A stretch of 27,209 bases of DNA, taken from JAFKKS01 sp039808325 (GTDB lineage Bacteria > Pseudomonadota > Alphaproteobacteria > Rhizobiales > Xanthobacteraceae). Positions 7,989 through 15,986 of this stretch are shown here, piece after piece. The stretch covers positions 1 to 27,209 of the forward strand of contig JBDHSU010000048.1 in the NCBI GenBank assembly GCA_039808325.1, in the 5' to 3' direction. The stretch's first letter is position 1, and each line of letters begins with the position of its first letter. Under the pieces are notes generated by a model that ran no database searches, had not been told where the DNA came from, and saw only the letters and a list, made by a program, of their open reading frames with translations. The translations under genes and the position numbers were made by a program.

Positions 7989-9781
7989 CAGTCGAGCACC
8001 TCGTGGTAGCCGTGGCGGTGAAACAGTTTCGTCGCCGGGCGCTCGGCGCGGCGCTTCCCGGTCGCGGCGGCGTCGACGGAGAGCCCGTCGGGCGTCAGCA
8101 CCACGCCGTAGTTGCCTTCCGCGCTCTCGCGGCTGACGAAGCCGCCGCGCACGTCGCGCAGGACGGCGTCCGCCTCGCGGTCGAACGGATGTCCCCATCC
8201 GCCGCCGCCGCCGGTCTCGATGCGCACGATGTCGCCGTGTTTGACCATGTTGCCGTCGCTCAAGGGGCGCAGCACCCGCTCGTCCGGCCGGCCCGGATTG
8301 ATGACGCAACGCCCGGTTCCCGCCGCATGGCCGCCGGCGACGCCCCAGGGCGGGTTCTCCACGCTGTCGATGCGCATGGAGATCATCGCTTCCTTCGCCA
8401 GCACCTCGACTTCGCGAATGAGCCCGCAGCCGCCGCGCCAGCGGCCGGGGCCTCCCGTGTCCGGATTGATGGCGTAGCGGCGCACGCGCACCGGAAACAC
8501 CGTCTCCAGGAATTCCGAGGGGAAGTTCTCTTGCGCGACAAGATAGACGGCGTCGTTGCCGTCCGCCGTCGGGCGCGCGCCGTAGCCGACGCCGAGCCCG
8601 TCCGAGAGCAGGAACAGTTCGTCGTTGTCGTCGCGTCCGCGCATGTACCAGATGACGTAGGCGCTGTGCGCCGCCATCGCCTTGCCGCCGGTGGCGACAT
8701 TGAGCAGGCCGAGGCACGCCGCCATGTTGCGCATCATGGTGACGCCGCGCATGCCGAGCGGCGCGGGGAAGTTCGGCTGCAGCACCGAACCCGGCCGCAG
8801 CACGGTGTCGTCGAGCGCCTGGTGCGCGCCGGAATTGAGCGTCGCGTTGGTGCTCTCGCCGAGCAGGTAGGAGGCGAACACCATGGCCGGGACTTCCGGC
8901 GCCATCAGGAAGTTCACCGGGCCGCGCACCTGGTCGTCGCTCTCGCTCGCGTCGAGCGAGATTTTGTCGGGCTCGACATTCAGCTTGTAGCGCAGCTTGA
9001 TGGGGCCGTTTCCGTGTCCGTCGCTGTCGACGCGGTCGGTGAAGCGGTACTCGCCTTCGGGCAGGAGCGCGCGCAACTTGGTACGAAGCTGCCGCTCGGT
9101 GTCCGCGATCAGCGTATTGAACGCCGCGAGCGTCGCGGCACGGCCGAAGCGCTGGAACAGTTCCTCCAGCCGCCGCTCGCCGAGGCGGATCGCGGCGATG
9201 GACGCGCGCGTGTCGCCCTTGACCATCTCGGGAAAGCGGGAGTTGCGGTAGAACAGCCGCAGCAGTTCCTCGACCACGACGCCTTCGCGCGCGACGCGCA
9301 CCGGCGGCACGATGATGCCTTCCTGATAAATCTCCGTGCAATCGGGCGACAGCGAGCCGGCGCGCATGCCGCCGACGTCGTTGAAATGCGCCCACGATTG
9401 CGCGAAGGCGGAGAGCTTGCCGTCGGCGAAGACGGGCGCGACGAAAACCTGATCCGGCGTGTGCGACACCGCGCCGCGCGAGGCGTAGCAATCGTTGAAC
9501 CAGTAGATGTCGCCGGGCCGCATCGTCTCGAGCGGATAGTGCTCCGCGATCGGCGAGATGACGTCGCCGAAAAGAGGGAGATTGGAGCCGGAGATCAGGC
9601 GGCCGGCGCCGTCGAACAGCGCCGCGTAGAAATCCTTCTTCTCGCGGATGAAGGGCGACATGGCGGTGCGCTCGATGACCGCCTCCATCTCGCTCTGCAC
9701 GGCGCTGAGCGCGCCGCGCACGATCTGCAGCGTGACCGGATCGGCGGCGTCGGCCACGTCGTCGCTCTGCAACTTCTGCAT
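7988..9781 (-). CDS. hyuB: Hydantoinase/oxoprolinase family protein, subunit B
   Basis: 597 residues, typical of HyuB. Family features are seen along the whole length: DPVTLQIVRGALSAVQSEMEA at the N terminus, SHTPDQVFVAPVF, the GGPGRWRGGCG segment, and the C-terminal glycine-rich ETGGGGGWGHPFDRE. HyuB carries the amide-ring-opening site and works as a complex with HyuA, encoded immediately downstream. A GGAG Shine-Dalgarno core lies about 7 bases before the ATG. The gene is divergent from the FAD-oxidoreductase/amino-acid transporter operon across a 253-base gap, suggesting shared control and a joint catabolic role. Candidate substrates are N-methylhydantoin, hydantoin-propionate or oxoproline-like rings; none can be chosen from this sequence. 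Confidence 0.9.
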   Translation of the reverse strand: MQKLQSDDVADAADPVTLQIVRGALSAVQSEMEAVIERTAMSPFIREKKDFYAALFDGAGRLISGSNLPLFGDVISPIAEHYPLETMRPGDIYWFNDCYASRGAVSHTPDQVFVAPVFADGKLSAFAQSWAHFNDVGGMRAGSLSPDCTEIYQEGIIVPPVRVAREGVVVEELLRLFYRNSRFPEMVKGDTRASIAAIRLGERRLEELFQRFGRAATLAAFNTLIADTERQLRTKLRALLPEGEYRFTDRVDSDGHGNGPIKLRYKLNVEPDKISLDASESDDQVRGPVNFLMAPEVPAMVFASYLLGESTNATLNSGAHQALDDTVLRPGSVLQPNFPAPLGMRGVTMMRNMAACLGLLNVATGGKAMAAHSAYVIWYMRGRDDNDELFLLSDGLGVGYGARPTADGNDAVYLVAQENFPSEFLETVFPVRVRRYAINPDTGGPGRWRGGCGLIREVEVLAKEAMISMRIDSVENPPWGVAGGHAAGTGRCVINPGRPDERVLRPLSDGNMVKHGDIVRIETGGGGGWGHPFDREADAVLRDVRGGFVSRESAEGNYGVVLTPDGLSVDAAATGKRRAERPATKLFHRHGYHEVLD

Positions 9782-10016
9782 GCGCTGGCTCCGGTTTGCG
9801 ATCTGTCAGGATAGGCGCCGCGGCGCGGGGAGGTAAGGAGTGCGGTTTAGCGAGCGAGTCTTTTCACGCCGCCCCGTGCGCCGTCAACCGCGCGAGCGGG
9901 AATGCGGGGCCTGCAGATTTGAAGGTCCGAAAGCGACGGGCCGGTGGTCCGTGAACGAAGGCGTTGATTTCCCCGGGAGAGGCGGTCACACTTCTCCGAC
10001 GTGACGGGACGATGGT

Positions 10017-10034
10017 CTTGCGCGCGAGCGCAAG
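10017..10034 (+). promoter_or_regulatory. Perfect 7-bp hairpin with GCGA tetraloop abutting the FAD-oxidoreductase start region
   Basis: CTTGCGC (10017-10023), loop GCGA (10024-10027), GCGCAAG (10028-10034): a perfect stem closed by a GNRA-type loop, ending exactly at the GTG at 10035. In RNA it would hide the ribosome-binding area of that GTG. It could be a translational control element, or evidence that the true start is the later GTG at 10086. It lacks a following U-run, so it is not a classic terminator. Confidence 0.45.
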
Positions 10035-11357
10035 GTGAGTTGTGGGAGATCGCAACTGAGCGTTCGTGAGCATTTTTCCGACGATGTGAAGGTCACGCCG
10101 TACTGGTGGGAGGAAGCGCCGCTTACCGTCGTGGAACAACAGGCGCTGCCGCAGCGCGCCGACGTCGTGATCGTCGGCGCCGGCTATGCCGGCCTCTCGG
10201 CCGCCATCACGACGGCGGAAGCGGGCCTCGACACGCTGGTCATCGAAGCGAAGGCGCCGGGGGAGGGCGCGAGCACCCGCAACGGCGGCGCCGTCGGCGA
10301 GACGCTGCGCATCTCCTACAGCACCATGTCGCGCGAGTGGGGCACGCAGCGCGCCGATGCGTTCTACCTCGCCGTGCGGGAGGCGCGCGAGCATCTCGAA
10401 AGCCTTGTCGGGGAGGGCGGCATCGCGTGCCACTATGCGCGCGTCGGCCGTTTTATCGGCGCCCACAAGCCGCAGGACTATGAATCGCTCGCGCGCGACC
10501 TCGAGGTGCGCCGCAAGGCGATCGGATTCGATGCGGAGATGGTCCCCGCCTCCGAGGTGCACAGCATGATCGGTTCGGACGCCTATTGCGGCGGCCGTCT
10601 GATCAAGAGCGACGCCAACCTGCATCCCGGGCTGTTCCATCGCGGGCTGCTGCGCCGCGCGCTCGCGGCCGGCGTGCGCGTCGTGGCGCAGACGCCGGTG
10701 ACGGCCTACGAGAAATCGGGGGCCGACTTTCGCGTCGCCACCGCGCGCGGCGAGGTTCGCGCGCGCCAGCTCGTGATCGCCACGAACGGCTATACCGAAT
10801 CGCTCTCTCCGTGGCTGGCGCGCCGGATCATCCCGATCCAGAGCCAGATCATCGCGACCGAGCCGTTGGCGCCCGACGTCATCGAGCGCCTGATCCCGAA
10901 GCGCCGCCAGCTCGGCGACACGCGGAAGCTCCACAATTACTTCCGCACCTCGCCCGACGGCACGCGCATCCTGTTCGGCGGCCGCGCCGGCGCGACGGAA
11001 ACCGAGGACCGGCTGAAGTCCGCGAGCGCGCTGCGATTGCAGATGATCGACGTGTTTCCGGAGCTCGCGAAGGTGCGCATCACGCACGCCTGGGCGGGTT
11101 TCATCGCGTACACCTTCGATTCCTTGCAGCACATGGCGATGAAGGACGGCATCCATTACGTCGGCGGATGCTGCGGCAGCGGCGTCGCGCTGCAACCCTA
11201 TCTCGGCCACAAGACCGGCCTCAAGATTCTCGGCCGCAAGGAAGCGGAAACGCCGTTCGACCGCGTGGCCAAGACCATGCCCGGCTACACCGGGTGGCCG
11301 TGGTTCATGCCGATCGTGCTGTTCTACTACGGAATGCGGGACAGGCTGCGCATGTAG
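10035..11357 (+). CDS. FAD-dependent oxidoreductase, DAO / gamma-glutamylputrescine-oxidase-like
   Basis: 440 residues from GTG 10035. A Rossmann FAD-binding motif VVIVGAGYAGLSAA lies near residues 45-58, then EAKAPGEGASTRNGGAVGE, characteristic of the DAO/PuuB-like group. QLVIATNGYT and the C-terminal YVGGCCGSGVALQPYLG (second FAD contact) are also present. Family members oxidise C-N bonds of amines or secondary amino acids (sarcosine, gamma-glutamylputrescine and relatives), releasing aldehyde or keto acid with peroxide. The start is doubtful: the family usually begins shortly before the TPYWWE segment, so GTG 10086 is a good alternative and would also escape the hairpin at 10017-10034. Neither start has a strong Shine-Dalgarno match. 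It is the first gene of the transporter/lyase operon, 36 bases ahead of the binding protein. Confidence 0.85.
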   Translation: MSCGRSQLSVREHFSDDVKVTPYWWEEAPLTVVEQQALPQRADVVIVGAGYAGLSAAITTAEAGLDTLVIEAKAPGEGASTRNGGAVGETLRISYSTMSREWGTQRADAFYLAVREAREHLESLVGEGGIACHYARVGRFIGAHKPQDYESLARDLEVRRKAIGFDAEMVPASEVHSMIGSDAYCGGRLIKSDANLHPGLFHRGLLRRALAAGVRVVAQTPVTAYEKSGADFRVATARGEVRARQLVIATNGYTESLSPWLARRIIPIQSQIIATEPLAPDVIERLIPKRRQLGDTRKLHNYFRTSPDGTRILFGGRAGATETEDRLKSASALRLQMIDVFPELAKVRITHAWAGFIAYTFDSLQHMAMKDGIHYVGGCCGSGVALQPYLGHKTGLKILGRKEAETPFDRVAKTMPGYTGWPWFMPIVLFYYGMRDRLRM

Positions 11358-11393
11358 CCGCCGCGAAAAAATCAAACGGGAGGGGATGCGCAG

Positions 11394-12227
11394 ATGAGAC
11401 GATGGATCGGTTCCTTGGCGGCGGCGCTACTTGTCGCATCGTGGTCGGCGCAGGCCGCGGACGGCCTTCCTCCGCTGCCCGATTCGATCAAGGCAAAAGG
11501 CGTCATTCGCGTCGGCGTGAAATGCGACTATCCGCCGGACGGCTATCTCGACGCGGCCGGCAAGCCGATCGGCATCGAGGTCGAGATGGCGAAGCAACTC
11601 GGCGTCTACGCCTTCGGCAGCGCCGACAAGACCGAGCTGACATGCGTGACGACGGCCAATCGCGTGCCGACGCTGCAGGGCGGCAAGGTGGATCTGCTGA
11701 TCGCGACGATCGGCGTGACCGACGAGCGCCGGAAGGTCGTCGACTTCACCGACTACTATGCCTGGGCCTCGTCTTCGATCCTTGTGCGCAAGGACAGCCC
11801 GCTGAAGACGATCCAGGACGTGAAGGGGAAGAAGATCATCTTCGTCAAGGGTGCCTGGCAGATCGGATGGTTCGAGAAGCACATGCCCGACGTGAAGGAT
11901 ATGCGGCTCGATACCGTATCCGACGCTTTGCAGGCGCTGATGCAGGGCCGCGGCGACGGCTATGCGCACGATTTCGCCGTCCAGATCGGCATCGCGAAGA
12001 AGAATCCGAACGTGCGGATGCTCGAAGGCCGCTACCAGATCGGATATCGCGGCGCCGCGGTGCGCAAGGGAGAGCCGGAATGGCTCGCCTATGTCAACGC
12101 CGCCTTCAAGCAGATGCGCAAGGACAACCTGTTCGACAAGTGGATCAAGCAATACGAGGATCCGAACCTTCTCGCGGAGAAGATGGAGATGTGGGATCCG
12201 GCGAAGGCGCCGGTGGAGGCGAAGTGA
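11394..12227 (+). CDS. Amino-acid ABC transporter substrate-binding protein (family 3, periplasmic)
   Basis: 277 residues with a signal peptide (about 1-22, MRRWIGSLAAALLVASWSAQA, cleavage after AQA). The mature part matches family 3 solute-binding proteins: IKAKGVIRVGVKCDYPP at the start, PIGIEVEMAKQL, NRVPTLQGGKVDLLIATIGVTDERRKVVDFT (the family signature) and a C-terminal WIKQYED. It binds a polar or charged amino-acid-like ligand in the periplasm and delivers it to the two permeases encoded next. The Shine-Dalgarno (GGGAGGGG) lies just before the ATG. A strong hairpin follows the gene, which fits higher production of binding protein than of permeases. The ligand is unknown; neighbouring lyase and oxidase genes suggest an N-substituted amino acid. 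Confidence 0.9.
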   Translation: MRRWIGSLAAALLVASWSAQAADGLPPLPDSIKAKGVIRVGVKCDYPPDGYLDAAGKPIGIEVEMAKQLGVYAFGSADKTELTCVTTANRVPTLQGGKVDLLIATIGVTDERRKVVDFTDYYAWASSSILVRKDSPLKTIQDVKGKKIIFVKGAWQIGWFEKHMPDVKDMRLDTVSDALQALMQGRGDGYAHDFAVQIGIAKKNPNVRMLEGRYQIGYRGAAVRKGEPEWLAYVNAAFKQMRKDNLFDKWIKQYEDPNLLAEKMEMWDPAKAPVEAK

Positions 12228-12253
12228 TCCGCGCGGAACGGGTTCAACGGGCG

Positions 12254-12273
12254 GCGCGGCGCTGACGCCGCGC
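12254..12273 (+). promoter_or_regulatory. Intercistronic hairpin after the binding-protein gene
   Basis: GCGCGGCG (12254-12261) and CGCCGCGC (12266-12273) form a perfect 8-bp GC stem with loop CTGA, in the 59-base gap between binding protein and permease. A second palindrome, TCCGCGCGGA, lies at 12228-12237 directly after the stop codon. Such elements commonly protect the upstream mRNA or partly stop transcription, giving more binding protein than membrane subunit. No U-run follows. Confidence 0.55.
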
Positions 12274-12286
12274 TTCGGGGAGCGCT

Positions 12287-12958
12287 TTGGCTTATAGTTT
12301 CAGCTTTCCCTACATTGTGAGCGCCGGGCCGGACTTGCTCGGCGGCCTCATGATGACGGTCAAGGTCAGCCTGGTCTCGATCGTCATCGCCGCCGTCATC
12401 GGCATCGCCGGCGCCGCCGTGCGTCTCTTCCGGGTCCCGATTCTCGCGCCGCTCGTCACCGGCTACACGCATTTCATCCGCTCGACGCCGCTCCTGGTGC
12501 AGATCTTCTTCATCTTCTACGGCCTCGCATCCGTCGGCTTGCCTTTGTCGGATTACTGGTCGGGCGTGCTGGCGCTGTCGCTGTGGGGCGGCGCCTACAA
12601 TGTCGAGAATGTGCGCGGCGGCTTCCTCGCGGTTCCGAAGGGGCTGCGCGACGCTTCGAGCGCGCTCGCGCTGCGTCCGTTGCATTATCTCGCGCTCGTC
12701 GCCCTGCCGGTCGGCCTGCGCGTCAGCATCCCGGCGATGCTGAACACCTCCGTCTCGGTGCTGAAGAACTCGGCCTATCTGCAGGCGATCGGCCTCGCCG
12801 AACTGACCTTCGTCGCCATGGACCGCGTCGCCACCGATCTGCGGACGCTCGAGATGTTCGCCGCCATCGGTTGTTTGTATCTCGCCCTGGTCCTCATCCT
12901 TTCGCTCCTCGTGCGCTACATCGAGCTCGTGCTCTCGCGCCCGTTCCGGACAAGCTGA
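12287..12958 (+). CDS. Amino-acid ABC transporter permease (HisM/GlnP type)
   Basis: 223 residues, starting at TTG 12287 with a GGGGA core about 5-10 bases upstream. It has the His/Glu/Gln/Arg/opine permease pattern: LLGGLMMTVKVSLVSIVIAA at the N terminus, YTHFIRSTPLLVQIFFIFYG, and the cytoplasmic EAA-type loop around VRGGFLAVPKGLRDASSALAL that docks on the ATPase. About five hydrophobic membrane segments are visible. It forms half of the membrane channel with the next gene (9-base gap). Slightly diverged EAA loop (NVRGGFLAVPKG for the usual EIxRGGIxSVPxGQ), still plainly recognisable. Confidence 0.9.
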   Translation: MAYSFSFPYIVSAGPDLLGGLMMTVKVSLVSIVIAAVIGIAGAAVRLFRVPILAPLVTGYTHFIRSTPLLVQIFFIFYGLASVGLPLSDYWSGVLALSLWGGAYNVENVRGGFLAVPKGLRDASSALALRPLHYLALVALPVGLRVSIPAMLNTSVSVLKNSAYLQAIGLAELTFVAMDRVATDLRTLEMFAAIGCLYLALVLILSLLVRYIELVLSRPFRTS

Positions 12959-12967
12959 GGAGGGGCG

Positions 12968-13684
12968 ATGCAACTGATCGTCGACAGCCTTCCGCTCTTC
13001 CTGCAGGGGCTCGCCAACACGTTCAAGCTTGCCCTGACGACGCTCCTGTTCTCGACCGTCGTGGCGGTCATCTTCGGGCTGATGAGCATCTCGCGCTTCC
13101 GGCTCGTTCGTTGGGCGGCGCGGTCGCTGGTCGAATTCGTTCGCGCCATTCCGCTGGTGGTCAATCTTCTGTTCGTCTATTTCGGCGCGCCGCTCGTCGG
13201 CGTGCCTCTCGATCCGTTCGCGGCGGCGACGATCGGGTTGTCGTCCTGGGGGGCGGCGAACGGCGCCGAGATCGTGCGTGGCGGCTTCAACGCCGTCTCC
13301 AAGCATCAGCGCGAAAGCGCGATGGCGCTCGGCCTGCGCGGATGGGAGATCATGGTCTATGTGCTGGCGCCGCAGGTGCTGCTGCCGATCATCCCGCCGT
13401 TCACCGGCCTTTTCAGCGTGCTCGTGCAGGCGACCTCGCTCGCGTCCTTGATCGGCACGCTGGAGTTTCTGCGGACGGCGCAGATCGTGGTCGAGCGCAC
13501 CACGCTGATGACCGGCTTCAGCCCGGCCTTCCTGGTCTATGGCTTCGTCCTGATGGTCTACTTCGTCATTTGCTTCTCGCTCGCCGGCGCGACCAGGGTT
13601 CTCGAACGCTATCTTGTCGAGCGGACGTCCCGTCGCGGTCTCAAGGTGCAGAAGCTGGCGCAGCAGGCCGCGGAAAGTATCTGA
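12968..13684 (+). CDS. Amino-acid ABC transporter permease (second subunit)
   Basis: 238 residues, ATG preceded by GAGGAGGGG. N-terminal LFLQGLANTFKLALTTLLFS, then VEFVRAIPLVVNLLFVYFG and the EAA loop GAEIVRGGFNAVSKHQRESA followed by LGLRGWEIM, all characteristic of polar amino-acid permeases; about five membrane segments. It pairs with the upstream permease and the ATPase at 15207. The importer operon is interrupted between this gene and the ATPase by a lyase gene, only 11 bases downstream. That placement ties the lyase to whatever the transporter brings in. Confidence 0.9.
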   Translation: MQLIVDSLPLFLQGLANTFKLALTTLLFSTVVAVIFGLMSISRFRLVRWAARSLVEFVRAIPLVVNLLFVYFGAPLVGVPLDPFAAATIGLSSWGAANGAEIVRGGFNAVSKHQRESAMALGLRGWEIMVYVLAPQVLLPIIPPFTGLFSVLVQATSLASLIGTLEFLRTAQIVVERTTLMTGFSPAFLVYGFVLMVYFVICFSLAGATRVLERYLVERTSRRGLKVQKLAQQAAESI

Positions 13685-13695
13685 GGAGTGCGCGA

Positions 13696-15210
13696 ATGAC
13701 GGAATCGAAAGTCAGCGGCTTCCTGCGTGAAGGCCTCGCGCCGGAAATATCGCAGGGCTTCATGGCGCCGGCGATGCAGCGCAGTTTCCCGGCGATCTTC
13801 CCGTTGCTGTGCGCGATCAACAAGGCGCATGTCGTGATGCTGGCGCGGCAAAATCTGATCACGCCCGAGGTCGCGCAAGCGCTCCTGCGCTGCACGTGCG
13901 ACATGGAAAGCGAAGGCACGGCCTCGGTGTCGCTCGATGCCGCGCGCGAGGAAGCCTACTTCAACTTCGAGGCCGAGGTGATCCGCCGCCTGGGGTCCGA
14001 TGTCGGCGGGCGCATGCATATCGCGCGCAGCCGCAACGACCTCAAGGCGACGTTTGATCGCTTGCGTTCGCGCGGCGTCGCGCTCGACATCATGGACCGG
14101 CTCGTCGCGCTGCGCGAGAAGCTCCTTGCCGCCGCCGCGCGCCATGCGGACTGCGTGATGCCCGGCTATACGCACATGCAGCCGGCGCAGCCGATCACGT
14201 TCGGCTACTATCTGCTCGGCGTCGCCTGCGGGCTCGAACGGGATTTCGCCCGCATCGCCGACGGCTGGGAGCGCCTCAATCGTTGCCCGATGGGAGCCGG
14301 GGCGCTGGCCGGCGCGACATTCGCCATCGATCGCGCGCTTGTCGCCTCGCTTCTCGGCTTCGACGGGCCGGCTCTCCACGCGCTCGACGCCATCGCCAGC
14401 CGCGACACGCTGATCGAGTTGCTCTCCTCCGCCACCTTGCTGACGACGACGATCGGCCGGCTGGCGCAGGATTTCTACATCATGACGACCTACGAGGTCG
14501 CGACGCTCGACCTGCCGGATCGTGTCGCCATCACCTCCAGCATCATGCCGCAGAAGAAGAACCTGTCGTCGCTGGAGAATCTGCGCGGCCGCCCGGCGCT
14601 GCTCGCCGGCGCGCTGATGACCGCGATCGCCGGCTTCAAGGCGACATCCTACAGCCACGGGCATGATGGCAGCACGGACGCGTTGCGCTGGATTTGGGAT
14701 GCTCTCGAGGAAGTCGCGCTCGCGCTTCCGGTCGCCTCGCTCATCGTCGAGACGGCTGAGCCCCGGCACGAGCGAATGCTCGACCTCGTGCGGCAAAACT
14801 ACTCGACCGCGACCGATCTCGCGGATGCGATGGTGCGCGTCGGCGGTCTGTCGTTTCGCGACGCGCACCATGTCGTCGGGCGCGTGGTGCGGTTGGCGAT
14901 GGACGAAGGGCGCAGCGCCGACCGGATCGATGCCGCGCTGGTCGAACGCGCGGGGCGCGACGTGCTGGGCCGGGCCGTGACGCTCGAGCCTTCGGTCGTG
15001 AAGGACGCGGTCGATCCGCAGCGTGCCGTCGAAAGCCGCCGGAACACCGGCGGTCCTTCGCGGCACGACGTCGACGCGATCCTCGCCGTGGCGCGCACCC
15101 GCCTTGACGCCGACCGCAAACAATTGGCGGACCGGCGCGCGGGCGTCGACGCCGCCAAGGCGCGGCTCGATGCGGCGGTCGGCGCGCTGCTGCAAGGCGG
15201 GCCCGCATGA
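13696..15210 (+). CDS. Argininosuccinate-lyase-family C-N lyase of unknown substrate
   Basis: 504 residues; ATG with GAGGAG upstream. Fumarase/aspartase superfamily, closest in pattern to ArgH: HIARSRNDLKAT (about 112-123), GYTHMQPAQPITFGYYLL with His160, MGAGALAGATFAID, and the catalytic loop SSIMPQKKN from Ser281. ArgH splits argininosuccinate into arginine and fumarate. Two regions diverge: the loop continues as LSSLENLRGR where ArgH has PDxLELxRG, and the usual YNxDxQEDK stretch is replaced by SYSHGHDGSTDALRW. The C-terminal 40 residues are a charged helical tail longer than in ArgH. With an uptake operon around it and a 4-base overlap with the ATPase gene, a catabolic lyase on an imported compound (N-succinyl amino acid, EDDS-type, or ergothioneine-type substrate) is likelier than arginine biosynthesis. 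Confidence 0.82.
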   Translation: MTESKVSGFLREGLAPEISQGFMAPAMQRSFPAIFPLLCAINKAHVVMLARQNLITPEVAQALLRCTCDMESEGTASVSLDAAREEAYFNFEAEVIRRLGSDVGGRMHIARSRNDLKATFDRLRSRGVALDIMDRLVALREKLLAAAARHADCVMPGYTHMQPAQPITFGYYLLGVACGLERDFARIADGWERLNRCPMGAGALAGATFAIDRALVASLLGFDGPALHALDAIASRDTLIELLSSATLLTTTIGRLAQDFYIMTTYEVATLDLPDRVAITSSIMPQKKNLSSLENLRGRPALLAGALMTAIAGFKATSYSHGHDGSTDALRWIWDALEEVALALPVASLIVETAEPRHERMLDLVRQNYSTATDLADAMVRVGGLSFRDAHHVVGRVVRLAMDEGRSADRIDAALVERAGRDVLGRAVTLEPSVVKDAVDPQRAVESRRNTGGPSRHDVDAILAVARTRLDADRKQLADRRAGVDAAKARLDAAVGALLQGGPA

Positions 15211-15986
15211 GCGTCGCCCCGTCCGCACCGGCCGGGAGGGAAAGCGCCGCGCGGCCGCCCGTCATCGTTGCCACCGGACTGGTCAAGACGTTCAAGGGCC
15301 ATCGCGCGCTCAACGGCGTCGATCTCACGCTGAGGCAGGGCGAAGTCCTGGTCGTCATCGGGCCGTCCGGCTCCGGCAAGAGCACGCTGGTGCGCTGCCT
15401 GAACGGCCTGGAGAGGATCGACGCGGGCGAGATTTATATCGAAGGCGCGCGCGCCGACGGCGGCACGCTCTCGGATTGGCGGCGCGTGCGCCAGCGGGTC
15501 GGCATGGTCTTTCAGGACTACACGCTTTTCCCGCATCTCACGATCATGCAGAACATCTGCCTGGCGCCGCGCCGGGCGAAAATCCTGGACCGCGCACAGG
15601 CGGAAGCGCTGGCCAACGGCCTGCTGCAGCGCGTCGGGCTGAAGCACAAGGCGCACGATTTTCCGGCCCAGCTTTCCGGCGGCCAGCAGCAGCGCGTCGC
15701 CATTGTCCGCGCGCTCGCCATGCGGCCGGCGGCGCTGCTGTTCGACGAGCCGACCTCGGCGCTCGACCCGGAGACCATCGGCGAGGTGCTGAACGTCATG
15801 CGCGAGCTCGCGGACGAGGGCACGACCATGGCGGTCGTGACGCACGAGATGGGCTTCGCCCGCGAGGTGGCCGATCGCGTCATCTTCATGGATCACGGCG
15901 CGATCGTGGAGCAGGGATCGCCATCGCAGATTTTCGACACGCCGCGCGAGGCGCGCACGCGCCAGTTCCTGGCGATGGTGATGTAG
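15207..15986 (+). CDS. Amino-acid ABC transporter ATP-binding protein (GlnQ/HisP type)
   Basis: 259 residues; the ATG overlaps the lyase stop codon by 4 bases (ATGA). Walker A GPSGSGKST from residue 52, Q-loop in VFQDYTLFPHLT, ABC signature LSGGQQQR, Walker B LLFDEPTSALDP and switch histidine in VVTHEMGFA are all intact. It energises the two permeases at 12287 and 12968. The N-terminal 20 or so residues (Pro/Ala/Arg-rich) precede the conserved domain and look like a small extension. As the last gene of the operon it is followed by a palindromic repeat that may end the transcript. Confidence 0.93.
   Translation: MSVAPSAPAGRESAARPPVIVATGLVKTFKGHRALNGVDLTLRQGEVLVVIGPSGSGKSTLVRCLNGLERIDAGEIYIEGARADGGTLSDWRRVRQRVGMVFQDYTLFPHLTIMQNICLAPRRAKILDRAQAEALANGLLQRVGLKHKAHDFPAQLSGGQQQRVAIVRALAMRPAALLFDEPTSALDPETIGEVLNVMRELADEGTTMAVVTHEMGFAREVADRVIFMDHGAIVEQGSPSQIFDTPREARTRQFLAMVM

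Noticed and set aside
7989..9491. Apparent 500-codon N-terminal extension of hyuA
   Set aside because: The frame stays open by composition only and runs antisense-free but out of frame through hyuB; HyuA family proteins begin at the VDTGGTFTD region, and ATG 7988 fits exactly.
5997..9814. Two long plus-strand frames (5997-8009 and 7970-9814) opposite hyuA and hyuB
   Set aside because: His/Arg/Ala-rich mirror frames without domains; the minus strand carries the full HyuA and HyuB motif sets with a TGATG coupling.
9864..11375. 503-codon minus-strand frame across the intergenic region and the FAD oxidoreductase
   Set aside because: No recognisable domain; the opposite strand has intact FAD-binding motifs.
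13696..15210. Calling this gene argH of arginine biosynthesis
   Set aside because: Family membership is clear, but altered loops and the position inside an importer operon argue against assigning the biosynthetic role or symbol.
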